From NCBI GenBank assembly GCA_012033495.1, contig JAAUQT010000029.1, forward strand, positions 1-37,197: 37,197 nt of DNA, read 5' to 3'. This DNA comes from Cyanobacteria bacterium RM1_2_2 (lineage in GTDB: Bacteria; Cyanobacteriota; Cyanobacteriia; Elainellales; Elainellaceae). Below, one piece after another: positions 8,349 through 16,954 of this stretch (position 1 is the stretch's first letter; every line of letters starts with the position of its first letter). The position numbers and the translations under genes are program-made. The notes beneath the pieces are model-generated. The model searched no databases, had not been told where the DNA came from, and worked only from the letters and a program-made list of their open reading frames with translations.

Positions 8349-9480
8349 CGGTTGATGCACCTGCTCCGGATACTAAATTGTTGCGAATTTCCCAAGCTTG
8401 TTCAAGTATCTTCGTCCACTGTTTTTGAACCTGCGTCGGAGTGCAAACTAGAAGCTGAGCAATTTCCCTATCATCCAGCTTTTTCTGCTTTAAATCTAAG
8501 AGTTCCCGCTGTTGCGGAGAAATGCCGACGAGGAAGGCTTGCCATTCTTGCAGTGTTAAGCCCAGATTACGCTCTAGGTCTGCTTCCAACCATTGATGCA
8601 CCAATTCCCAACTGTGAGAAAGGGCAAACCGAATCAGATGATATTTGAACCGCTGCTGAAGGTAATCTCGCTGCCGAGCCGTTAGCCCCAAAATCGCCTC
8701 AATTTCGCTAGCGGGTAAATCTTGTAGCCGCAAGGCAAAGTAATCAGCACAGTCTTGCTGTTGCCGCTCTTCTAGATACTGCATCAATTCTTTAATCACA
8801 CTCTTGCGGAGCGTGTCTTCCGGCAGTTCAGGCTGGTGAACCATCATTTGTTCACGCACTTGGGGCATGGAAACGGTAGTGCGCCCATGTTCACCGTCGC
8901 CACCGCCTTCCGCTGCTTGTTCAATATCCAGCATCGTTTCGGGCGGCTGCTGTTGAGAAAAAGTTTGGGCTCTTAAGATAATCAACTGCTGGTTGCGTCG
9001 TCCTGGTAAAGGAATGCGACGTTTGCCATAGCGCTCGGTGAACGCCATATATTCTGCCAATTCCAGCAGGGTGCGAGGACAATAGGTTGGTGGAAGCTGG
9101 TTCTCCCGCCGGAAGGCATTGATCGCTTCAATGTAAAAGCCTTGCAAAAAATCTTCGATCAGCGTCAGCCGCGCCTGGTAGCTAGACTGTACCTGCGGCG
9201 GTGTGATATAACGGTATACCACCGCACTGAGGCTACTATGCAACTCTACCCGTCCGCGATGGGAGCCGAGTTGATAATACTTCAGACACTGTTTCAACCG
9301 ATGGCGAGCCAAACTAATCGACCAGTCTTCGATATCTCCTGAAGCCTGAATTCGCTGACTCTCCAAACAAATGCGGGATACTTCTTCAGTGATGCGAGTC
9401 GCAATTTCCCAACATTTTCGTTCAGAAGAGCGAGTGGCTTGCATCAGTTCGCCAAATATCAGCTTAAAAACTGCCTCCAC
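8341..9480 (-). CDS. hetZ: HetZ, heterocyst-differentiation regulator family
   Basis: The 379-residue product closely matches HetZ as I remember it: RHRLKQCLKYYQLGSHRGRV, the block TERYGKRRIPLPGRRNQQL, FSQQQPPET, ELMQYLEERQQQDCADYF, and a C-terminal IAQLLVCTPTQVQKQW that looks like a sigma-factor-type helix-turn-helix. In Anabaena HetZ acts early in heterocyst differentiation and links to hetR control; it also occurs in filamentous species that make no heterocysts. The start is GTG at 9480. It forms an overlapping pair with patU. The divergent 247-base gap upstream presumably carries its promoter, but I could not identify one. Confidence 0.88.
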   Translation of the reverse strand: MEAVFKLIFGELMQATRSSERKCWEIATRITEEVSRICLESQRIQASGDIEDWSISLARHRLKQCLKYYQLGSHRGRVELHSSLSAVVYRYITPPQVQSSYQARLTLIEDFLQGFYIEAINAFRRENQLPPTYCPRTLLELAEYMAFTERYGKRRIPLPGRRNQQLIILRAQTFSQQQPPETMLDIEQAAEGGGDGEHGRTTVSMPQVREQMMVHQPELPEDTLRKSVIKELMQYLEERQQQDCADYFALRLQDLPASEIEAILGLTARQRDYLQQRFKYHLIRFALSHSWELVHQWLEADLERNLGLTLQEWQAFLVGISPQQRELLDLKQKKLDDREIAQLLVCTPTQVQKQWTKILEQAWEIRNNLVSGAGASTDE

Positions 9481-9727
9481 GCTACTTCGCTTGCCTCCAC
9501 CCGATGGTTATCTTCGCTACAAAGCTAGCATAGATAGTTGCACATAGAATTTGCATGAATCCATCATTCATCAAACCCTTTCAAACTCCCGGATCTTACC
9601 GGAAAAAATTTGACCAAAAATTTGCATTAAGCAGAGCTTTGAAGCTAACTGATTGGCTGTTGATTATCCCCTACTTCAATCTGCTTTTAATCGCTTCTCC
9701 TAGACTGATAGAAATGAGTCACCAGAA

Positions 9728-10267
9728 ATGAGCAATCCTCCTGCTGTTCGTTTTTGTTCGCCTTTATTTGCTCCTGTCGTCTTTACCACCATGAACTCAG
9801 GTATGAATATCGATCAACAGCTTCAAATCCTTGTGCAGCAAGCGCCCCAGCATGGAATACAGCCTGACCAGATGCAAATGATTGTGCCTGTGTTGAAAGT
9901 GTTGGCCAGTCGGCTGCAACATGCACAATATTACATCCTGCAAACGCTTGATCAAGAGTGGGTGATGACCACACTGAAACATCGCACTCAGGCTGGAATC
10001 AGCAAAACCATTGTCCATGCCTATCCTTCGCTGGAAGCTGTGAAAGCCAGTGTAGCGACTTCAGATTTGCAAATCGTAGCGCTGCCGCTGCCCGTAACTC
10101 AAATCTTGTTCCAACTGCTAGCTATGGAACCCATTGACAGCATTATTTTTTACGAAACCTCAAACCCCCAGCAAACGGGCACCGAAATCAATCGCCAAAT
10201 GCTGCGTTCTGCCATTGAGCAACATCTACAGAATCAGCGTTCATTAATGCCGCCAGACATCGCCTGA
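9728..10267 (+). CDS. Conserved hypothetical protein
   Basis: This soluble protein is up to 179 residues long and has no domain I recognise. The conserved-looking part starts at MNIDQQLQILVQQAPQHGI and runs through VLKVLASRLQHAQYYILQTL to the C-terminus, with alternating hydrophobic residues that suggest an alpha/beta fold. The start is uncertain: ATG at 9728, 9791 and 9803 are all possible and none has a good ribosome-binding site; the first ~20 residues read like untranslated DNA, so 9791 or 9803 is quite possible. It is divergent from hetZ and convergent with sds. Nothing in the sequence gives a function. Confidence 0.65.
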   Translation: MSNPPAVRFCSPLFAPVVFTTMNSGMNIDQQLQILVQQAPQHGIQPDQMQMIVPVLKVLASRLQHAQYYILQTLDQEWVMTTLKHRTQAGISKTIVHAYPSLEAVKASVATSDLQIVALPLPVTQILFQLLAMEPIDSIIFYETSNPQQTGTEINRQMLRSAIEQHLQNQRSLMPPDIA

Positions 10268-10282
10268 TAGTTATCGCTTGAT

Positions 10283-10316
10283 GCTTACAGTCTTGATTAG
10301 CTTACAGTCTTGATTA
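10283..10316 (+). repeat. 17-bp perfect tandem duplication
   Basis: GCTTACAGTCTTGATTA occurs at 10283-10299 and again at 10300-10316, between two convergent genes. Confidence 0.9.
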
Positions 10317-10386
10317 AAGGTGCGAGGTTTTCAGTGAATCAGCGAATAATCCCCAACTTTCCAATCAAGCCGCCAGTCAAGCTAGC

Positions 10387-11358
10387 TCAATAAAGCCGAC
10401 TCAAGACGTAATCTGCTAGCTCAACTAAGGCTTTTCGAGATTCAGAAGTAGGCACATCAGCTAAATGTTGCACTGCGCATTGGGCATGGTGAGCCGCTAG
10501 CTCTCGTGACCGTTCAATGCCTTTACTGTCGGCAATGAGCAACAAAGCCTGCTCTAGGTCGCCTTCTTGGGCAAACTCTCGTTCAATCAATCCTTCTAGG
10601 AAAGGCTTTTCTTCTAAGGCATAAAGCGCAGGAGCGGTGAGATTGCCGCTTTTCAGGTCAGAACCAGCCGGTTTGCCGAGCGCATCACTGGAGGCAGTGA
10701 AATCTAAAATGTCATCGACAATTTGAAACGCTAGCCCAATGTGGCGACCATAGCTGTAGAGATGATTTGCCATTTCAGCCGAAACGCCACTTAACAGCCC
10801 AGCCGCTTTTGAGCTATTGGCAATCAAAGAAGCGGTTTTGTAATAGCTCTTTTCCAGATAGGCATCAATCGACAGGCTGGCATCAAACCGATTCAAGCCC
10901 TGCTGAATTTCACCTTCTGCCAAATCCATAATCACTTCAGACAGCAGCTTCACCACCGGCAAGTTGTCCAGGTTCGCTAGATACCAGGAAGACTGAGCAA
11001 ACAAAAAATCGCCTGCTAAAACCGCAATTCGGTTGCCAAAACTGCTGTGAACCGTTGGCACACCTCGACGCAACCCTGCTTCATCAATCACATCATCATG
11101 CACCAGGCTAGCGGTGTGGATCATCTCGGTAATTTCGGCCAGGCGACGGTGCTTGGGCGTAATCTCGCGATTGTCCATGGTTGCCCGCGAAAGCAACAAT
11201 ACAATCGCAGGTCGCAATCGTTTCCCCCCTGCTCCAAACAGATGTTCCGCTGCTGCGTAGAGGATGGGATGTCGTGCCCCCACCAATTGCTTTAAGTTTT
11301 CTGTTAACAGACGCAAATCCGCTTCAACGGGGGAAAAGAGAGAAGTAGCTGAGGTCAT
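10387..11358 (-). CDS. sds: Solanesyl diphosphate synthase
   Basis: This is a long-chain trans-prenyl diphosphate synthase of 323 residues, the enzyme that builds the C45 tail of plastoquinone in cyanobacteria. Both Asp-rich substrate motifs are intact: DDVID at 88-92 and DDILD at 215-219, along with the FGAGGKRLRP region at 41-50 that binds isopentenyl diphosphate. Length and the N-terminal SLFSPVEADLRLLTENLK match cyanobacterial Sds rather than the geranylgeranyl synthase CrtE. The ATG start lies close to the end of the long gene-poor region. Chain length cannot be proved by eye, but the family call is firm. Confidence 0.9.
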   Translation of the reverse strand: MTSATSLFSPVEADLRLLTENLKQLVGARHPILYAAAEHLFGAGGKRLRPAIVLLLSRATMDNREITPKHRRLAEITEMIHTASLVHDDVIDEAGLRRGVPTVHSSFGNRIAVLAGDFLFAQSSWYLANLDNLPVVKLLSEVIMDLAEGEIQQGLNRFDASLSIDAYLEKSYYKTASLIANSSKAAGLLSGVSAEMANHLYSYGRHIGLAFQIVDDILDFTASSDALGKPAGSDLKSGNLTAPALYALEEKPFLEGLIEREFAQEGDLEQALLLIADSKGIERSRELAAHHAQCAVQHLADVPTSESRKALVELADYVLSRLY

Positions 11359-11860
11359 GGATGGCTGACTCTGGCGCTAGGTTATTACGAAATTTTACAT
11401 ATCTTACCTTTATTTTAAGCTAACCCTTCTGTGACAGCGGCCGAATCTGCAAGATTTCTCCAATTTCTCTTAGCGAATTTCTCTCGAAACAGATCGATTG
11501 AACAAATCAAAACTTTGAGGAGAAGGCTGTCTAACCGCACTTTCAAGCATTTCAATCCCCTTTGAGTGCAGAACGAACTCAGAATTCTTACCTGAGCCAA
11601 ACCTGAAAAAGCGCCAGTTTTACTCTATAAATTTTCAGCGATTGTTCTGTCTAGAGCAGAAATTTGAAAAAATGTGTAAATTTAGTTAAAAACTCTGCCC
11701 AAATAGACTGGAATCCTGTGCTAGTCTGGTAATTAGGAATTTCAAAATTTCATAAATTTAGTACGAGCGAGGCAAATTAACTCTGGCTTGCCGATGTGAC
11801 TATCTGAACTTAGCCTGGCTAGGTCTACGATCAATGTCTTAAGGTTAGCTGTTCTATTGG

Positions 11861-11940
11861 CTGAGCGAAGTTCCTGGAAACAGGAGGTAGTGCTTTAGAG
11901 CAAGGCAATCATGTCTGGTGCTCTAGTTATCTTCGCTGAG
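11861..11940 (+). ncRNA. Candidate structured RNA, three-way junction
   Basis: CTGAGCGAAG (11861-11870) pairs with CTTCGCTGAG (11931-11940) with one mismatch. It encloses two hairpins: CCTG-GAAA-CAGG (11873-11884), which has a GNRA tetraloop, and TAGAGCA/TGCTCTA (11896-11902 with 11919-11925). A further stem, GCGTTGC/GCAACGT, lies at 11981-11987 and 12018-12024. It matches no riboswitch or sRNA consensus I know. It could be the leader of the small ORF at 12094 or a separate ncRNA. The strand is assumed from the ORF downstream. Confidence 0.35.
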
Positions 11941-12093
11941 TGTTGGTAGTCCAGGGTTAATACGCATTCTGGCTGTTTAAGCGTTGCTTGCATCGCTGGC
12001 GGTGAGGTGCGGTTTTTGCAACGTGCTGATTTGTGCAAGGCTTGATGCTCCGCCCTACTTCGCTGTCCTTGCATCTGGTTCTTGAGTTGACTT

Positions 12094-12195
12094 ATGGCTT
12101 ATGACACAATTCCTCTAATTATTCCTATATTGGCTACCGGTTACGTTCTAACAATTTATGTGCTATTGAAATTGGCCGAGCGATCACGCGCTTAA
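12094..12195 (+). CDS. Candidate 33-residue single-span membrane protein
   Basis: The ORF begins MAYDTIPLIIPILATGY and ends LLKLAERSRA. It has one hydrophobic helix of about 22 residues, then a short basic tail, the build of small cyanobacterial photosynthetic or NDH-1 subunits. I could not match it to PetG/L/M/N, PsbI/K/M/T/X/Y, Psb30, PsaI/J/M/X or NdhP from memory. An in-frame stop lies two codons before the ATG, so this is the only start. The ribosome-binding site is weak. It sits between a folded leader and a terminator-like hairpin, which raises the chance that it is real. Confidence 0.45.
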   Translation: MAYDTIPLIIPILATGYVLTIYVLLKLAERSRA

Positions 12196-12362
12196 CCTTC
12201 GGTGAAGAACTTAAGTTTAAGTGGGTCAACCTTGGTTCCGGCAGGATGACTGAAGTTAGGCGCAAAGTGATGGTGAGGCAATACCCTTCCTCAACTATGG
12301 CGGGCGTTTGGCTGAGGTCATCCTGAGGCAAACAGATTGCTCTTCCTCATCAGTAAAAATGA

Positions 12363-12396
12363 CCTGAGAGTGAGACGATCTAACCTCTCAGGATTT
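12363..12396 (+). terminator. Terminator-like hairpin after the small ORF
   Basis: CCTGAGAG at 12363-12370 pairs perfectly with CTCTCAGG at 12385-12392 and is followed by ATTTTCT. It would end a transcript carrying the 33-codon ORF. Confidence 0.55.
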
Positions 12397-12547
12397 TCTA
12401 GAACTTAGTAGTGAATTCTGACTATGAGTAGGCGATGGCTCGATGCGCAGAGTCTAGCTGCAACTATCAAAGCAGTGTAGGTACTCAGTATAGCTCTTAA
12501 GGGCTTCTCTGATTCCTGCACTTTTTTGTTTAGATGTCTTAATTTCT

Positions 12548-12668
12548 TAGAATCGTCGGTTTAATCAACTGTAGGGGCGGGTGAGCAGATCAATGGGCAT
12601 CCGGCAATCGATTTGACCGCAAAACCCGCCCCTACCCACGATCGAACTGATTGCATTCCCATTCCTGA
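12548..12668 (+). repeat. Palindromic repeat A, complete but degenerate copy
   Basis: It contains TCAACTGTAGGGGCGGGT, the centre ATCCGGCAATCGATTTGACC, and the right arm CCCACGATCGAACTGATTG. GGGGCGGGT and ACCCGCCCC can form the inner stem. The outer left end has diverged from the copy at 16052. Confidence 0.8.
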
Positions 12669-12670
12669 AG

Positions 12671-12800
12671 GTGCGTCATCTACATCTATATGATCAACCA
12701 TTGACGGCATCTGCCGGATCGCGCCCTCCCTCCAAAATAGGCTAGGGGCCGTCGCTCTGCCATCGTCAGGGTTCTCGCTGGAATGGATGACAGCCCCTAA
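12671..12800 (+). repeat. Repeat element B, copy 2
   Basis: It matches the element at 231-393 in order (GCGTCATCTA, CCATCGTCAGGGTT, CGCTGGAATGGAT) but lacks the tandem duplications of that copy. It directly follows an A repeat, as copy 1 does. TAGGGGC (near 12744) and GCCCCTA (12793-12799) form an outer stem. Confidence 0.6.
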
Positions 12801-12861
12801 AACGCTTGGTCAAGTCCTTGCTTTGCTCTCATGCATCTCATCTAGATCTTGGATAGCAACG

Positions 12862-13161
12862 TTAGTGACGATGACTGCGCCAATTTTGAAATCGGTAGAA
12901 AATATAAGTGTCAAATAAAACACCAGCTAAACTTCCCACTAGACCAATCACTGTTAACCCTCGCCAAGCGTTACCGCTGCCAAAAATTTGCAAGAAATGA
13001 ATAACTTGCTCAAGTCCGCTGTTGCCAAAGGCGTTGAAGTGGGGAAGGTGGCTCACCCCCAATAAACCAATCAAGAGCAGACCCAAGAACAGCACAGGGG
13101 TTAGAAAACTGAAAATGCTAGTGAGGAGGAGAGAGCGTAGCAGATTGGGCAGAGTACTCAT
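12862..13161 (-). CDS. Small membrane protein, conserved hypothetical
   Basis: This 99-residue protein has two hydrophobic helices, at about 13-37 and 68-89, and a short basic C-terminus ending YRFQNWRSHRH. There is no signal-peptidase site. It resembles small cyanobacterial membrane proteins of unknown role; I have no family name. It is transcribed away from mlaE across a 377-base gap. Length, hydrophobic pattern and an ATG start support a real gene. Confidence 0.6.
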   Translation of the reverse strand: MSTLPNLLRSLLLTSIFSFLTPVLFLGLLLIGLLGVSHLPHFNAFGNSGLEQVIHFLQIFGSGNAWRGLTVIGLVGSLAGVLFDTYIFYRFQNWRSHRH

Positions 13162-13538
13162 AAATTCAGATCAATCTCTACTTCAACAGAATTTACCCAT
13201 CTCTACGATAGGCGGCGATCCAAAAGAATCGGTTTGACTGTGAAGAATCTTAAGTTAACCTTAAAAAGCTTTTTGAAGTCCCGTAAATTTGGCTCTCACA
13301 AAAGCGGGTTTTGAACCAGGAGATCCATTCTAAAGAGAGGACAGGCTCTCGATTTGGCTGCATTCAGAAAATTTGGGTTTGTGGGTTTCTTTCCCCCAAC
13401 AGATCGATGCACAGATGTTGCAAAAGTTCGCTATGGTTTACAGTGACGCTAACAATAGCAGTAGTCATTGGGCATTAGCTGTTATTCGTTAGACCGCTTG
13501 ATGTAGATCGCCTGATTTAGTTGTTGAAGGATGCACGT
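13162..13538. other. Divergent intergenic region
   Basis: It lies between two divergent genes and should hold both promoters. I see an AAAAAGCTTTTT palindrome near 13262-13273 and the pair CTCTCACAAAA (about 13292-13302) and TCTCGATTTGGCT downstream, but no convincing -35/-10 pair or gene. Confidence 0.35.
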
Positions 13539-14315
13539 TTGAGTAAATCGGCTCAGAGATCTCGTTTAGGGACATGGAGTCAACGGTCACTGGCAGCCAC
13601 TTTTTTGGCAGGACAAGTGATTGTTCACCTTCTTCAAGCAAAAATTCACCGACGCAATACCCTTGATCAGTTGACAGCGGTTGGGCCTGAGTCGCTTCCC
13701 ATTATCTTACTAACCGCACTTTCAATTGGGATGGTGTTCACGGTCGAAGTTGCTGCCGAATTTCTTCGCTTTGGAGTCGGTTCAGCGGTGGGTGGCGTTT
13801 TAGCAATTGCTCTAGGGCGGGAGTTGGCTCCGCTGTTGACTGCTGTTGTTTTAGCAGGACGGGTTGGATCAGCGTTTGCAGCCGAAATTGGCACGATGCA
13901 AGTGACCGAGCAAATTGACGCGCTTTACATGCTCAAAACCGACCCTATCAACTATTTAGTGCTTCCACGAGTAATTGCTTGCTGTGTGATGACGCCGATT
14001 CTGACAGTGCTTTCGTTTGTAGTGGGGATGTTTGGCGGAATGCTGCTGGCTGATTCCATCTACAACATTTCCAACACGGTGTTTCTCGATTCAGCTCGAC
14101 TGCTGCTCAGTTCCCGCGATATCGTCTGCGGCATGATCAAAGGGTTGGTGTTTGGTTGGCTAATTGCGGTAATTGGGTGTAGCTGGGGACTCACAACCAC
14201 CGGGGGAGCTAAGGGAGTGGGTCAGTCTACGACAACAGCCGTCGTGACTGCGCTACTGATGATCTTTATCAGCAATTTTCTCTTGTCTTGGCTGATGTTT
14301 TCAGTCTTGAAATAG
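13539..14315 (+). CDS. mlaE: MlaE-family lipid transport permease (Ycf63/TGD1-like)
   Basis: This is the permease of an ABC-type system that moves phospholipid between membranes; the plastid counterpart is TGD1 and the algal plastid gene is ycf63. The 258-residue product has the family's membrane helices and the typical block ALGRELAPLLTAVVLAGRVG with GSAFAAEIGTM. I chose TTG 13539, which has GAAGGA eight bases upstream, over TTG 13521, which has no such site. The ATPase (MlaF) and substrate-binding (MlaD) partners are not in this window. Genes of lipid metabolism follow on the same strand. Confidence 0.87.
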   Translation: MSKSAQRSRLGTWSQRSLAATFLAGQVIVHLLQAKIHRRNTLDQLTAVGPESLPIILLTALSIGMVFTVEVAAEFLRFGVGSAVGGVLAIALGRELAPLLTAVVLAGRVGSAFAAEIGTMQVTEQIDALYMLKTDPINYLVLPRVIACCVMTPILTVLSFVVGMFGGMLLADSIYNISNTVFLDSARLLLSSRDIVCGMIKGLVFGWLIAVIGCSWGLTTTGGAKGVGQSTTTAVVTALLMIFISNFLLSWLMFSVLK

Positions 14316-14437
14316 CTGGATTGTGGCAGCACATTTTTTCCGCCCCGCCTCCACTCCCTTTTCCCTTTGCCTTTTCCCTTTAAAATGAGAGAAGCAAGTT
14401 GAACTTTACGGCTCATCAAGAGGACAGTTAAGAAAAA

Positions 14438-14840
14438 GTGACTCATCCATCCGTTGCAACTTCAACTCCAGCGATCACAGAAACCGTTGAGCTAGCTCCG
14501 AGCTATGCCATTCCCATTGTTCTGTTAGGACTAGCTTTGCCCACTTTCTGGGTTTTACCTTGGCTGAGCGGAGGAGTGGCTTTTGTTTGGGCTGTTTTTG
14601 CTGCTGCAAGCCGTAACGCTTCGTCTCCGCTTTTCCGAAACCGCGCTTGATATCTATCGAGGAGACAAGCTGATTCGCCACTTTCCTTATCAAGACTGGC
14701 AAAATTGGCAAATTTTTGGGTTGAATGTTCCCATCTTGTTTTACTTCCGTGAAGTCAATAGCATTCACTTTCTGCCGATTCTATTTGATCCCAAAATGCT
14801 AAAAGTTTGCCTGGAACAACGCTGCCCTCAGATCTCCTAA
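14438..14840 (+). CDS. DUF3119 family protein, split by a one-base frameshift
   Basis: The first frame (14438-14650) gives an N-terminus with membrane helices around 25-55 and then turns into nonsense. The second frame, from about 14583, gives GLFLLLQAVTLRLRF, DIYRGDKLIRHFPYQDWQNW and PILFDPKMLKVCLEQRCP, which is the DUF3119 core. Removing one T from the TTTT at about 14581-14584 joins them as VALFGLFLLLQAV and yields 133 residues, the expected size. The start is GTG 14438. Function is unknown; the family is typically linked to DUF3086 and plsY in cyanobacteria, as here. No other damage is visible, so a sequencing error is more likely than a pseudogene. Confidence 0.8.
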
Positions 14841-14932
14841 TTGCTTGCCAGGCAGCCTGATTGCTCGCTGGATACTGCTTCGATGTCCAGTTTCATCCCC
14901 TTCCGCCGCAGTTTCTTTTCCTCGTTGTTGCT

Positions 14933-16051
14933 ATGAATCCAGACGAACCCCAAACGCCAGAGTCTTCTCAACCCAATGATCGGGCTGATATGTCTTCTGG
15001 GTTTCTGCCGCCGACACCGCCTCGTGAGCCAATTTCGCTAACGATGCCGGGTCGCGGTGAAGCCGAAGACTTGTCGCGTCGGGTTGCCGATCTACAGCAG
15101 CAGGAAAAAGCTTTGAGGCAAGAAATCGCGTCGCTGCAAACTTCCTATAACGCCATGCTGCAAAAGCAAATTGCTGAGGCTCAAATGGCGATCGGTCGAT
15201 TGGTGAAAGATGGGGTCAGCGACTTAGAACAACGCCGGCAGACGCTTCAGCTTGCGGTTGAGCAACTAGAGCGGCGGCAAGAACGCATCCGTAATGAAAT
15301 GCGCACGACCTTTGCGGGAGCGTCTCAAGATTTAGCGGTGCGGGTGCAAGGCTTTAAAGACTATCTGGTGGGCAGCCTCCAAGATTTGGCGGTGGCCGCA
15401 GAGCAGCTACAGTTAGCGCCTCCACCCGAAGAAATCAAGCGTCCTGCCACAACGAAAGCAGAAGCTCCGAAAGAGCCGCCCACCACAGATGCCGCTGTTC
15501 CTAAATTTGCCGAATCAGGCTTCCAAGAACAAGCCAAGCAGATTCGTAAATTGTTGGATCAATATCGATCTTCGCCAGACTACTACGGCCCGCCGTGGCA
15601 GTTACGCCGCACGTTTGAGCCAGTTCATGCTGAGCGCGTTTCAAACTGGTTTTTTACTCAAGGCGGACGGGGCGCAGTGCGGACAATGGGGTCGCGGTTA
15701 CAAAATATTTTGATCGCTTCTGCCATTATTTCAGTGCTGAATGAACTGCATGGAGAACGGTTGCGTCCACTGATTTTAGGCAACTCTCCAGAGCGGCTAG
15801 GCGAATGGCGGCGCGGCTTACAAGATTGCTTGGGCGTGTCGCGGGCTGATTTTGGCATTGATGAGGGTATCGTTTTATTTGAAGCCCCTGAACCGCTTGC
15901 CCAACGCGCCGATCGCCTGGTTAAACAAAAGCAATTGCCGCTGATCATCATTGATGAAACCGAGGAATTTATCAACATTTCGCTCCTGCAATTTCCGCTG
16001 TGGCTAGCGTTTGCTCCCGATCCAACGGCTCCCCCACCAACGCTGTACTAA
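14933..16051 (+). CDS. DUF3086 family protein
   Basis: The 372-residue product begins with a Pro/Ser-rich disordered N-terminus (to ~45), then a long coiled coil from about 48 to 150 (for example LQQQEKALRQEIASLQ), a Pro/Ala/Lys linker, and a globular C-terminal domain from about 220 that includes YYGPPWQLRRTFEPVHAERV. This is the cyanobacterial DUF3086 architecture; its role is unknown. I chose ATG 14933 (MNPDEPQTPESS) because the 24 codons upstream look non-coding. It follows DUF3119 by about 90 bases, and its stop codon touches a palindromic repeat A. Confidence 0.85.
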   Translation: MNPDEPQTPESSQPNDRADMSSGFLPPTPPREPISLTMPGRGEAEDLSRRVADLQQQEKALRQEIASLQTSYNAMLQKQIAEAQMAIGRLVKDGVSDLEQRRQTLQLAVEQLERRQERIRNEMRTTFAGASQDLAVRVQGFKDYLVGSLQDLAVAAEQLQLAPPPEEIKRPATTKAEAPKEPPTTDAAVPKFAESGFQEQAKQIRKLLDQYRSSPDYYGPPWQLRRTFEPVHAERVSNWFFTQGGRGAVRTMGSRLQNILIASAIISVLNELHGERLRPLILGNSPERLGEWRRGLQDCLGVSRADFGIDEGIVLFEAPEPLAQRADRLVKQKQLPLIIIDETEEFINISLLQFPLWLAFAPDPTAPPPTLY

Positions 16052-16178
16052 GGATCGTGGATTGAATCAATTCGTCAACTGTAGGGGCGGGTTGAGCAGA
16101 TCAATCGGCATCCGGCAATCGATTTGACCGCAACACCCGACCCGACCCACGATCGAACGGATTGAATTCCCGTTCCTA
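16052..16178 (+). repeat. Palindromic repeat A, full copy
   Basis: This 127-bp element begins GGATCGTGGATTGAATCAA and ends, on the other strand, with a related sequence (TAGGAACGGGAATTCAATCC). The inner arms are TAGGGGCGGGTT and ACCCGACCCGACCC. It starts directly at the DUF3086 stop codon and lies before plsY. Confidence 0.85.
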
Positions 16179-16276
16179 GGCTTCGGCACCGGGTTGGCAA
16201 GGCTCTATTGGGCAAGACCGTGAACCTGATAGACTGAAACTGCTCGGCATCGACAAACTGGATCGAGGGCAGAATC

Positions 16277-16954
16277 ATGGTTCTCTGGGTTGCTTACACG
16301 GCGCTGATGGCAGTTGTTGCGTATCTGTTGGGCGCAGTGCCAACTGGCTACTGGGCAGGGAAGGTATTAAAAGGAATCGACATTCGTGAACATGGCTCTA
16401 AATCTACAGGGGCGACGAATGTGTTGAGAACGTTAGGCAAAGGCCCAGCGATTGTTGTGCTGCTCATTGACATTTTGAAAGGGGCGGCGGCGATTTTGTT
16501 TGCCCGCTGGTTTTATAGCCTCCCGGCAATCACCTCGGCAATGCCGCCAAATTTTAACTCAAACTTCAACTCGCACTGGCTGCCTTGGATGGTGACACTG
16601 GCAGCGCTGATGGCACTTTTGGGGCACAGTCGCTCGGTTTGGATTGGGTTCACCGGCGGCAAATCGGCGGCCACGGGGTTGGGGGTGCTGCTGGCGATGA
16701 CGTGGCAGGTTGGCGTTGGCAGTTTGCTGGTGTTTGGCTTGGTGGTGGCCGTGGCTCGGATTGTCTCGTTAGGGTCAATCGCAGCAGCAGTGGCGGCAGT
16801 GGCTTTAATGTGGATCTTTCAGCAGCCTTTGGCTTACCAACTTGTCACCTTGGTAGGTGGACTGTTTGTGATTTGGCGACATCAAGCCAACATTCAGCGA
16901 TTGCTGACCGGGACAGAACCGCGATTGGGGCAAAAGTCTCCAGGCGATGCGTAA
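16277..16954 (+). CDS. plsY: Glycerol-3-phosphate acyltransferase PlsY
   Basis: PlsY is an integral membrane enzyme that transfers an acyl group from acyl-phosphate to glycerol-3-phosphate, the first step of phospholipid synthesis. The 225-residue product has the family's helices and its three conserved loops: GAVPTGYWAGK near 19-29 with GSKSTGATNVLRTLG following, the central GHSRSVWIGFTGGKSAATG, and a C-terminal VIWRHQANIQRLLTGTEPR. An insert of about 15 residues with Asn/Phe repeats (NFNSNFNS) precedes the second loop, longer than in typical members. It ends the mlaE/DUF3119/DUF3086 series, though repeat A lies between. Confidence 0.92.
   Translation: MVLWVAYTALMAVVAYLLGAVPTGYWAGKVLKGIDIREHGSKSTGATNVLRTLGKGPAIVVLLIDILKGAAAILFARWFYSLPAITSAMPPNFNSNFNSHWLPWMVTLAALMALLGHSRSVWIGFTGGKSAATGLGVLLAMTWQVGVGSLLVFGLVVAVARIVSLGSIAAAVAAVALMWIFQQPLAYQLVTLVGGLFVIWRHQANIQRLLTGTEPRLGQKSPGDA

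Larger units (their letters stand above)
11359..12861. other. Gene-poor 1.5-kb region
   Basis: There is no long reading frame with coding character on either strand. The stretch holds an RNA-like folded segment, a 33-codon membrane-protein ORF, a further long-range inverted repeat (CAGGATGAC 12242-12250 with GTCATCCTG 12317-12325), a terminator hairpin near 12363-12396, and one copy each of repeats A and B. Those parts are listed separately; 11359-11780 shows nothing I can name. Confidence 0.6.

Noticed and set aside
13290..13345. tRNA-like GGTTCAAAACCCGC on the minus strand
   Set aside because: The rest of a cloverleaf (acceptor, D and anticodon arms) cannot be folded around it.
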